A stretch of DNA of 64,000 nucleotides, taken from assembly GCA_018662325.1 (NCBI GenBank), contig JABJGM010000003.1, positions 40,402 through 104,401 on the forward strand. The letters are read 5' to 3'. The notes beneath the pieces were generated by a model, which was not told where the DNA came from, made no database searches, and was given only the letters and a program-made list of their open reading frames with translations. Origin of the DNA: a bacterium (GTDB lineage: Bacteria; Patescibacteriota; Gracilibacteria; UBA1369; GCA-2718715). A program made the translations under genes and the position numbers. This document shows, piece after piece, positions 43,551 to 50,381 of this stretch; within the stretch, counting starts at the first letter, position 1; each line of letters starts with the position of its first letter.

Positions 43551-44492
43551 GTGAATAATCCTCTTTTTAAAGAACTAATGGAAGAAATATTTGAACGACC
43601 ATCTCTAATTCAAGAGGTATTTAAAACTTTCAAAAAAAGACCAACAACATTTAGATTGAATTCTCATTTTCACGATCCATTGCAAATTATAAATTCTTTA
43701 AAAAATCAAGGTTTTAAAGTAGAAAAACATCCAATGAGTGAGTTTGCCTATATTTTAAGGAATAGAAGTAAAAAAGAATTAATGGAAACTCAAGAGTATT
43801 TAGAGTCCAAAATATATTTGCAATCTCTAGCCTCACAAGCTCCAGTAATTACACTTAAACCCAAAAAAGGAACTGCAGTTTTAGATTTAACTGCAGCTCC
43901 GGGGTCTAAAACTTCTCAAATTGCTAATCTTATGAAAAAACAAGGGAAATTAATTGCTATAGAAATTAATCAACCAAGGTTTTTCAAACTTCAACACAAT
44001 ATGAAAGCGCAAGGGTTTGACGATCCAGAATTTTTAAAGCTAGAGTTAACAAGTGGTGTAAAGTTTTGTAAGGATACAGATCTAAAATTTGATTATATTT
44101 TACTTGATGCTCCTTGTTCAGCTGAATCTAGGTTTGATTTTAAAGAGCCTAAGACTTACAGATTTTGGTCCCAACAAAAAGTCAAAGAAAACCAAAGTAA
44201 ACAAAAGAAACTATTAAAAGGAGCTTTTGAGGTTCTAAAAGAAAATGGAACCTTAGTATATTCAACATGTACAATGAATTTAAAAGAAAATGAACTTCAA
44301 ATTACCGAGTTTTTAAAGAGTCATCCAAATGCTAAGCTTAAAGAAATTCAAATTGCAGGACTAAAAAAACATAATCTCTCTCAAGATTTAATTCAAGAGT
44401 ATGATATGCCACATGATATTAATAAATGTTTTAGATTAATGCCTGATAACAATGTAGAGGGTTTCTTTGTAGCTAAAATAATAAAGACCTAG
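43551..44492 (+). CDS. RsmB/RsmF-type RNA m5C methyltransferase
   Basis: A 313-residue NOL1/NOP2/Sun family enzyme that transfers a methyl group from SAM to a cytosine C5 in RNA, most likely 16S rRNA. Visible motifs are the SAM loop LDLTAAPGSKTSQIA, the DAPCS motif with one cysteine and STCTMNLKENE with the catalytic cysteine. There is no N-terminal NusB-like domain, so it resembles RsmF or archaeal forms rather than full RsmB. The start is a GTG. It overlaps the convergent orphan by 4 bp. Confidence 0.86.
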   Translation: MNNPLFKELMEEIFERPSLIQEVFKTFKKRPTTFRLNSHFHDPLQIINSLKNQGFKVEKHPMSEFAYILRNRSKKELMETQEYLESKIYLQSLASQAPVITLKPKKGTAVLDLTAAPGSKTSQIANLMKKQGKLIAIEINQPRFFKLQHNMKAQGFDDPEFLKLELTSGVKFCKDTDLKFDYILLDAPCSAESRFDFKEPKTYRFWSQQKVKENQSKQKKLLKGAFEVLKENGTLVYSTCTMNLKENELQITEFLKSHPNAKLKEIQIAGLKKHNLSQDLIQEYDMPHDINKCFRLMPDNNVEGFFVAKIIKT

Positions 44493-45700
44493 TTTAAAGA
44501 TTTTATAGTCTTTTTAAGTCCGTCAATTAATTTTTGATCTTTCAATGTAAAAGCCAATTTCAACATCTTTTTATATAGAGATTTATTATAAGAATTTGTT
44601 TTGTCCCTATTAATTTTTTGATAGTAATAATTATAGAGTTTAGAAGCTGCAAATTGAATTAAATCGTTCTCTTTTGATTTTTTTGCAAACTTAAATGCTC
44701 TTTCAAGTTTATTTTTATCAATTAGAAACTGTACATAAGTAGAATATATATATTTTAAAAGTTGTTTATCTTTTGTTCTTTTGGCTATTTTTATGGATTT
44801 TTTATATAGATTTTTAGATAGCAAGTGCTGAGAGTATCTTTTATAAAAATTAAGTAATTGTGATTTATCTTTTAGTTGCTTTACAAAGTATTCTGATTTT
44901 TTATAATCTTTTACTTCCTCATAGTGTTTTGCCATTTTTTGATAAGCAACTTTTATATTGTGATCAGTAGTTTTTTGATTAGAACTTAAATTTTTAGCTA
45001 TTAAGCATCCAGCATAAAAGTCTTTAACATGAACATTTGAAGTTTTTAAGTCATTATCTGAAATATCTAATATATTAACTGAGATAATCTCAGACACATC
45101 GGATATATTTATATAATCATCATATTTAACAATTTCAGCATTTGTAGTTTCAAAATCATAACCTTCAAAATGCAAACAAACATGATCTTTTAATAATTTA
45201 ATTTTTAATTTACTCGGCTCAAACTTCAAGCTAAATAAATGGATATAAAGATTTACCAGTTGATTACAATCTGCTTGAAACTTAATTTGTTTTGAGAACA
45301 TTAAAGTTTTATAAATTGAAGCACCTTCTTTGTATTCAAACTTTTGATTAGGAACTAAATATTTTGAAATAATATAGAGAAGATTAAATTCTCGTGATGA
45401 CTGTTCGTTGAATTTAAGGTTTTTATTTCTGTCATAAAAATTTAAAAAATCCTTATTAATTTTATCTATATTCAAGAAAGATAACTTTCTATTGTTTTTG
45501 TTTAAAATTGAGTAACCTTTAAATAAAAATTCAACCTCCAGACATAGAGCTAAATGGTTTCTCTGAATTAAAAAGTGACTATAGGAAATTGATTTTTTCT
45601 TTGATTTAAAACCAATTTTCAGTATGTTTTTAGCTAGTTTTTTTTCTTCAAACCCAATGTATCTGGAAAAAAGAAATAATATAAACTCTAAAGTTTTCAA
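44489..45700 (-). CDS. Orphan protein with TPR-like helical repeats
   Basis: A 403-residue basic protein. The first 200 residues show mixed helix and strand. The second half (about 230-403) has repeated helical pairs such as YKKSIKIAKRTKDKQLLKY and LERAFKFAKKSKENDLIQF, similar to TPR or Sel1-like repeats. I chose a TTG at 45700 as start because it overlaps the upstream stop as TTGA and gives a sensible N-terminus; an ATG at 45748 lies 52 bp inside the upstream gene. Function is unknown, but tight coupling suggests it works with the glycosyltransferase/Nudix fusion. Confidence 0.65.
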   Translation of the reverse strand: MKTLEFILFLFSRYIGFEEKKLAKNILKIGFKSKKKSISYSHFLIQRNHLALCLEVEFLFKGYSILNKNNRKLSFLNIDKINKDFLNFYDRNKNLKFNEQSSREFNLLYIISKYLVPNQKFEYKEGASIYKTLMFSKQIKFQADCNQLVNLYIHLFSLKFEPSKLKIKLLKDHVCLHFEGYDFETTNAEIVKYDDYINISDVSEIISVNILDISDNDLKTSNVHVKDFYAGCLIAKNLSSNQKTTDHNIKVAYQKMAKHYEEVKDYKKSEYFVKQLKDKSQLLNFYKRYSQHLLSKNLYKKSIKIAKRTKDKQLLKYIYSTYVQFLIDKNKLERAFKFAKKSKENDLIQFAASKLYNYYYQKINRDKTNSYNKSLYKKMLKLAFTLKDQKLIDGLKKTIKSLN

Positions 45701-46884
45701 TTTTCTAATGTTAAATATTGTAAAATGGCAGACTGAGTAATACTGCAAACTATTTTGTTTTCTTGGATTAATTTTTTAACTTCTTCTAACGTATAAAACT
45801 TAAAATCAGTAATATATTCTTCAGACTGTAATTTTGGAACAAATTCATCGCTAACTTCAAAAATAAACACTTGTGTGGCAAAAACATCCCAAGCAGTGTT
45901 AGAGATCAATTTAGAAAGTCTCTTGCAGTCTAATATATCATTAGTGTTTAGACTAATCTCTTCATGAAGTTCTCTTAAAATTGAATCTTTGGAATTTAAA
46001 TCAGATTTTTCAACTCCACCACGACATGCCTCAATACTATATATACCAAGATCAATAGTATCAGGAAAAATAGGAAAGACATTTCTTCTGTCGACCTTAA
46101 GGGGACTGTGTCTCCAAATCGTAATTAATCCAATTTCTTTTCTTGAATTAACTACCAGGCCAACCACAGAATCATTAGAAAAAATCAAAGGTTGTTTGTA
46201 ATTAACTTGGCCGCTAACTTTTCCTTCGTAAACTTGTACAACTTTGTTTTTCTTTTGAAAGTTAGCACCTATTTTTTTCAAAAAGGATCTATTGTTTAAT
46301 TTGTGAGCTCCTGTTACTAAATTCTTTTTAATTTGATATTTTCTTGATGGATACAATACGTTTTTATACATAGAAATAGATCTAAAAAGAAACCTAACAA
46401 ATCCTTTTATTTTGGCAAATGTATTTGATTTGAATTTTCTTGGTAACACAAATCTTAAATCTGGGAAAATATAAACTTGCTTACCTTTTTTGTAGCATTC
46501 TAAACAAGCATACATATCACTTAATGGTTTTGAGAAATCATAATGCTTAAGATGTTTCTCGTAATAATCTTTCTTGATAAACAATAAATCTGAAGTTACC
46601 CAATCAACCATAGTAGGTGATTGCAAAGAAATATCCCACAGCAAGTACTTTCGCATACGCTGAGGAAATATTTTTCTTAAAAAAGAAAATCTCTTTAAGA
46701 ATAAATCTAATAAATTTGGAAAGCTTCTAAAGTTTGGAATTATTTGATTGTTTTCATCAATCAATAGACCAGTAAAAATAACCGCATCTGAATTTTTATC
46801 TACACTTAAAACTTGGCTAAGATCTAAGTTGTTAATATTATGAATAGAAACAATTAAGTAGTCTCCAATTTCTCTTGTATACAT
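45697..46884 (-). CDS. Truncated GT2-like domain fused to Nudix-like domain
   Basis: A 395-residue chimera. Residues about 30-165 match the second half of GT2 (WbbL/rhamnosyltransferase-like) enzymes: GLLIDENNQIIPNFRSFPN, then WVTSDLLFIKKDYYE and ACLECYKKGKQVYIFPDL. The nucleotide-sugar-binding first half normally starting with a V-I-I-x-Y-N strand is missing. After a basic linker, residues about 225-395 form a Nudix-like domain with GGVEKSDLNSKDSIL and RELHEEISL. The RExxEE core is intact, but the GX5E glutamate and the final glycine of the Nudix box are replaced. The stop is UGA, overlapping the next start. Confidence 0.72.
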   Translation of the reverse strand: MYTREIGDYLIVSIHNINNLDLSQVLSVDKNSDAVIFTGLLIDENNQIIPNFRSFPNLLDLFLKRFSFLRKIFPQRMRKYLLWDISLQSPTMVDWVTSDLLFIKKDYYEKHLKHYDFSKPLSDMYACLECYKKGKQVYIFPDLRFVLPRKFKSNTFAKIKGFVRFLFRSISMYKNVLYPSRKYQIKKNLVTGAHKLNNRSFLKKIGANFQKKNKVVQVYEGKVSGQVNYKQPLIFSNDSVVGLVVNSRKEIGLITIWRHSPLKVDRRNVFPIFPDTIDLGIYSIEACRGGVEKSDLNSKDSILRELHEEISLNTNDILDCKRLSKLISNTAWDVFATQVFIFEVSDEFVPKLQSEEYITDFKFYTLEEVKKLIQENKIVCSITQSAILQYLTLEN

Positions 46885-46940
46885 AAGCAGTAATTTTATC
46901 TAATTATAATTGATATGTAAGAGAAAGAAAAATAAAAATA

Positions 46941-46964
46941 AAAAAAACTACTTTATTAAGTAGT
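46941..46964 (-). terminator. Terminator after tRNA-Val
   Basis: On the minus strand ACTACTT and AAGTAGT form a 7-bp stem with a four-base loop, followed by seven T residues, a few bases past the CCA end. Confidence 0.85.
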
Positions 46965-46967
46965 AAA

Positions 46968-47044
46968 TGGTGGGCGTTGAGGGATTCGAACCCCCGACCT
47001 CCTCGGTGTAAACGAGATGCTCTAGCCAACTGAGCTAAACGCCC
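46968..47044 (-). tRNA. tRNA-Val (UAC)
   Basis: The minus strand gives a 74-base tRNA plus an encoded CCA (46968-46970). The acceptor is GGGCGTT with AACGCCC and discriminator A. The D arm is GCTC/GAGC. The anticodon stem TCTCG/CGAGG holds the loop TTTACAC, giving anticodon UAC. The T arm contains GGTTCGAATCC. Confidence 0.96.
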
Positions 47045-47062
47045 TAGCAATTCAGTAAACCT

Positions 47063-47091
47063 ATATTACAAAAGTCTAAAATAAAAATCAA
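47063..47091 (-). promoter_or_regulatory. Promoter of tRNA-Val
   Basis: On the minus strand TTGATT (47086-47091), a 17-bp spacer and TAATAT (47063-47068), 18 bases before the tRNA 5' end. Confidence 0.65.
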
Positions 47092-47115
47092 TACTATTTT
47101 TAAAAAAGATAAAAA

Positions 47116-47139
47116 AAAAGAACCGGTTAAGGTTCTTTT
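47116..47139 (-). terminator. Terminator overlapping the stop of the HARE-HTH regulator
   Basis: AAAAGAACC and GGTTCTTTT form a 9-bp stem with a six-base loop, followed on the minus strand by T residues. It begins within the stop codon region at 47138-47140. Confidence 0.8.
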
Positions 47140-48193
47140 ATTGATCGCTAAGGCCATAATGGTTTCTTCCGACTTTAATAAAGTCTGGTTTATTCTTAAG
47201 ATTTAAAAGAATAGTGATTCTTTTAACCTTTCTTTTCTGTAGAACTTTATCAACAATTTCATCTCTAGTTAATTGTCCATGGGTTCTAAGAACAGATTTA
47301 ATAACATCACAAACTGTTCCTTGAGTGTATCCCCATTCTTTTAAAGCATAAATTCCACGTCCAATTAATACAAAGCCATTATGCCGTATTAATTCATTAT
47401 GCACGGCTTGAGTATTAACATTCTTTTTATCAAAAGTATGATCAATAATTGATTTAGAAATATCTAAATAGTGCATAGGCTCTTTAGTTTCATTTAAAAC
47501 ATAAGAAATCTTATCTCTAAGAGTTTTCGGATTAATTGATCTCCACTTAGAAAGACCAACCTGAGCATCATTTATAATTTTAAGAGAGCGATCCATATAT
47601 AAACTTGATTTAATAAAATCAACTGTAATATTCGCTTGTTTAAAATCTTTAAGTACTAACTTTGATATATCATTTAAATCAATAACTGTATTCTCCTGGT
47701 TGAGAATATTGCTAGCTAACTTACATGCTTTTCTCATATCTGCATCTTTTATATCCATAAATTTGAAATATGGTTTAAAGGCAATGGTGTTTGAAACTGC
47801 ATAAATTTCTTTTTCTAATCCGATAGATAACTTTAAACTCTCTTTATTAATCGTTTGCTTTAAACCTGAACTATCCTGAAGTAGATTTACAAGTCTATCT
47901 ACAGAACAAATTCCACCAGATTTAGTTAGTAATTCTATGGCGTTTGAAGTTATTTCACAAAGAGGAGTGTTGTTTACATTTCTCTCTAACTTTCTTAAAG
48001 CATTTTTTTCTATCTGACGAATTCTTTCTCTTGTAACTGAAAACTTTTTACCAATATTTTCTAATGTCATTTTTTGACTTTCATTCAGGCTATAACGTTT
48101 TTCTATTATAAATTTTTCTTTATCTGAAAGAACAATCATAAGACCATTTATAAGGTCTGAAACGTTAACCATTGATTCTTGAAAATTTGTCAT
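47138..48193 (-). CDS. Sigma-70 region 4-like HTH fused to HARE-HTH domain
   Basis: A 351-residue putative transcription regulator. Residues about 20-75 match sigma-70 region 4: LSDKEKFIIEKRYSLNES, LENIGKKFSVTRERIRQIE, then NALRKLE, including the recognition helix that reads -35 elements. The C-terminal part (about 215-350) contains winged HARE-HTH-like segments (PMHYLDISKSIID, then GIYALKEWG), the type found in the RNA polymerase delta subunit. There is no region 2, so it cannot melt promoters as a full sigma factor. It may act as an accessory polymerase-binding regulator. It is downstream of ruvA on the same strand. Confidence 0.75.
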   Translation of the reverse strand: MTNFQESMVNVSDLINGLMIVLSDKEKFIIEKRYSLNESQKMTLENIGKKFSVTRERIRQIEKNALRKLERNVNNTPLCEITSNAIELLTKSGGICSVDRLVNLLQDSSGLKQTINKESLKLSIGLEKEIYAVSNTIAFKPYFKFMDIKDADMRKACKLASNILNQENTVIDLNDISKLVLKDFKQANITVDFIKSSLYMDRSLKIINDAQVGLSKWRSINPKTLRDKISYVLNETKEPMHYLDISKSIIDHTFDKKNVNTQAVHNELIRHNGFVLIGRGIYALKEWGYTQGTVCDVIKSVLRTHGQLTRDEIVDKVLQKRKVKRITILLNLKNKPDFIKVGRNHYGLSDQ

Positions 48194-48229
48194 TATTATC
48201 TGTTAAATACTTCCTATAAATACAATTTA

Positions 48230-48385
48230 TTATATAACTAGGTTGGCATTAATTGGAAGTTCCAGATTGGCAAAAATATTTTCTAGTTGAACATATTTTT
48301 GATACAAAGTTTTGGTATCAACCTTATTAGAAAGCAGACTATAGATTCTGAAGAAAATATTTAACCATTGACTCAATAGTACCAA
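48230..48385 (-). CDS. Possible small gene or remnant resembling a clamp-loader delta-prime C-terminus
   Basis: In a frame offset from ruvA, starting at a TTG inside the ruvA 3' end, 51 codons run to a TAA. Part of the product reads VLLSQWLNIFFRIYSLLS and later LENIFANLELPINANLVI. The spacing of W, L and R residues, and the terminal N-x-N-L-V-I, resemble the last helices of DNA polymerase III delta-prime proteins, which normally continue with an E-x-LLL segment. A stop codon lies in frame just upstream, so the rest of such a gene is absent. It may be a degraded remnant, or chance. Confidence 0.3.
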   Translation of the reverse strand: MVLLSQWLNIFFRIYSLLSNKVDTKTLYQKYVQLENIFANLELPINANLVI

Positions 48386-48887
48386 TGTTCTCTGGCTTAG
48401 TTTTCAAAACTTCAGATATATGTTTTCGCTCATATCCTAAACTTTCAAGAGCTAGATAAACCTCTTGGTCTATACTTGAGGATTGCTCGTCAATAACTAG
48501 TTTTCCAGATAATTCTAAGATAATTCTCTCAGCTCCTTTTTTCCCAAGGCCGGATGCTTTAGTTAAAAAAGTAACATCTTGAGTGTTAATAGCTGAAATA
48601 ACATCATCAAATCCTAGGTTCATAATGTTCAAGGCACTTTTAGGGCCAACTTTGTTGACTGAAATTAGTTTTTCAAATAGATCCAGCTCGTTAGAGCTTA
48701 AAAAACCATAAAGGTCTGAAATATCTTCTTTTAAGTTTTGATAAATATAAAAGGAAATATTGTTTCCAACTTTAGTTGTCATTAAAATTCCATTTGAAAC
48801 ATATATCTTATATCCGATTTGAGATATTTTTAAAATCAGGTTGTTAACTCCTGTTTTAAGTACTGTTCCTTCTAAGTAAGCAATCAT
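48339..48887 (-). CDS. ruvA: Holliday junction branch migration protein RuvA
   Basis: A 182-residue protein of slightly short but normal RuvA length. The N-terminal OB-fold (MIAYLEGTVLKTGVNNLIL) is followed by two helix-hairpin-helix motifs (ISVNKVGPKSALNIMN and ASGLGKKGAERIILEL) and a small C-terminal domain that contacts RuvB. RuvA tetramers hold the four-way junction. The ATG overlaps the tgt stop as ATGA, implying translational coupling. ruvB and ruvC are not in this window. Confidence 0.94.
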   Translation of the reverse strand: MIAYLEGTVLKTGVNNLILKISQIGYKIYVSNGILMTTKVGNNISFYIYQNLKEDISDLYGFLSSNELDLFEKLISVNKVGPKSALNIMNLGFDDVISAINTQDVTFLTKASGLGKKGAERIILELSGKLVIDEQSSSIDQEVYLALESLGYERKHISEVLKTKPENIGTIESMVKYFLQNL

Positions 48888-50044
48888 AAATTATTTGGTT
48901 TGTAATCTTCCCATTTAGTATAAAAGTTTAAACGGAATTCATCAAACCGATCGTTGTTAATTGCTTCACGAATTTCCTCCATTAGATTAAATAAAAACCA
49001 AAGATTATGCATAGAAAGGATCCTTGCGCCTAAGATTTCTTTTTCCTTCATTAGATGTCTTACGTAAGCTTTTGAGTATGTATTTAGACCAAAAAGCGGA
49101 CAATTTGAAATTGGAGATTCATCAAGTTCATATTTTTTATTTAAGATATTTTTCCTACCCGTTTCATCGTAAAAAGCTCCATGTCTTGCAAGTCTAGTAG
49201 GCAAAACACAGTCAAACATATCGATTCCTCTATAAACATTTTCAATTAAGTCTTCTGGTGTTCCAACTCCCATTAAATATCTTGGTTTTTCAGGGCTTAG
49301 ATGGGGTACTACAACATCAACCATTTTATACATAGTTTCTTTTGGTTCTCCAACTGAAAGACCTCCGATTGCTATCCCAAACGATCCTAATGCATCAATA
49401 AATTTTGCGGATTTAATTCGAAGATCTTCATAGGTCACTCCTTGAACAATTGGAAATAGAGTTTGCTTATTTGGATCACATTGTTTTTTGTATTCGTCAA
49501 AACATTTTAAAGCCCAATTGTGAGTTCTATTCATAGCATCAATTGCATATTTCTTTTCTGATTTTCCATCAGCACATTCGTCAATAACCATCATGATATC
49601 GGAACCTAGATTTTTTTGAATTCCAATCACATTTTTAGGAGAAAACATATGTTTGGATCCATCAATGTATGAATAGAATTCAACACCATCTTCTGTAAGT
49701 TTTAATTTATTTTTCTTCTTACTTCCTGTAGTCATATCTTTTAAAGAAAAAACTTGAAAACCACCTGAATCTGTTAAGATAGGTTTATCCCATCTCATAA
49801 AATTATGCAGACCTCCCATCTTAGCAATCAATTCAGAGGTTGGTCTTAAATGTAGATGGTAGGTGTTTCCAAGTAAAATTTGGCAACCTAAGTCAACTAA
49901 CTCCTGTGGACTTAAGCTCTTAACGGATGCTTTAGTTCCACATGGCATAAAAATAGGAGTTTGAACTTCACCATGCGGTAACGTCAAAACACCAGTTCGA
50001 GCACGACTGGTGTTTGATTGTTTTTTGATCTTAAAATTAAACAT
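48884..50044 (-). CDS. tgt: tRNA-guanine transglycosylase, zinc site incomplete
   Basis: A 386-residue TGT, which exchanges guanine 34 for a queuine precursor in GUN-anticodon tRNAs. Catalytic regions are intact: LTDSGGFQVFSL, VIDECADG, GGLSVGEP and FDCVLPTRLARHG with the nucleophilic Asp. In the zinc region other TGTs have C-x-C-x2-C and a later His. Here it reads NCPLFGLNTYSKAY followed by SMHNL, so one Cys and the His remain but two Cys are Leu. The UGA stop overlaps the ruvA start. rpmE lies 9 bp upstream. Confidence 0.9.
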   Translation of the reverse strand: MFNFKIKKQSNTSRARTGVLTLPHGEVQTPIFMPCGTKASVKSLSPQELVDLGCQILLGNTYHLHLRPTSELIAKMGGLHNFMRWDKPILTDSGGFQVFSLKDMTTGSKKKNKLKLTEDGVEFYSYIDGSKHMFSPKNVIGIQKNLGSDIMMVIDECADGKSEKKYAIDAMNRTHNWALKCFDEYKKQCDPNKQTLFPIVQGVTYEDLRIKSAKFIDALGSFGIAIGGLSVGEPKETMYKMVDVVVPHLSPEKPRYLMGVGTPEDLIENVYRGIDMFDCVLPTRLARHGAFYDETGRKNILNKKYELDESPISNCPLFGLNTYSKAYVRHLMKEKEILGARILSMHNLWFLFNLMEEIREAINNDRFDEFRLNFYTKWEDYKPNNL

Positions 50045-50053
50045 AGTTTATTC

Positions 50054-50320
50054 TTAAGCGTCATTTTTTGTTTTGTGTTCTTCAGCTTTAGCCATTTTCG
50101 CTTTAAAGGCGTCAATTCTACCTCTTTGGATGAATTGTTTTTTACCTGTAAAGAATGGGTGAGACTTTGAAGTAACTTCAAGTTTGATTACATAGTGATC
50201 TACTCCATCAATTTTTTTAGTTTCTTCTGAAGTAACAGTTGAAGTTGAAACGAATTCTTCACCAGTAGACGAGTCTACAAATACAACTGGGTGAACTTGT
50301 GGATGAATATCTTTTTTCAT
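50054..50320 (-). CDS. rpmE: 50S ribosomal protein L31 (type B)
   Basis: An 88-residue protein beginning MKKDIHPQVHPVVFVDSSTG, with TSKSHPFFTGKKQFIQRGR later. It has no cysteines, so it is the zinc-independent type B (C-minus) form often linked to zinc limitation. L31 bridges the two ribosomal subunits. It is first in the rpmE-tgt-ruvA group. Confidence 0.94.
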   Translation of the reverse strand: MKKDIHPQVHPVVFVDSSTGEEFVSTSTVTSEETKKIDGVDHYVIKLEVTSKSHPFFTGKKQFIQRGRIDAFKAKMAKAEEHKTKNDA

Positions 50321-50381
50321 AATAGTCGTTTATTTTTTTAGTTAGTATAATTTTTACATCAAGTTAATAAATTTTGCAAGC

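Noticed and set aside
48299..48321. Inverted repeat TTGATAC/GTATCAA after ruvA as a terminator.
   Set aside because: The stem is short with only a weak T run, and it falls within a possible small coding frame; not strong enough to list as a feature.
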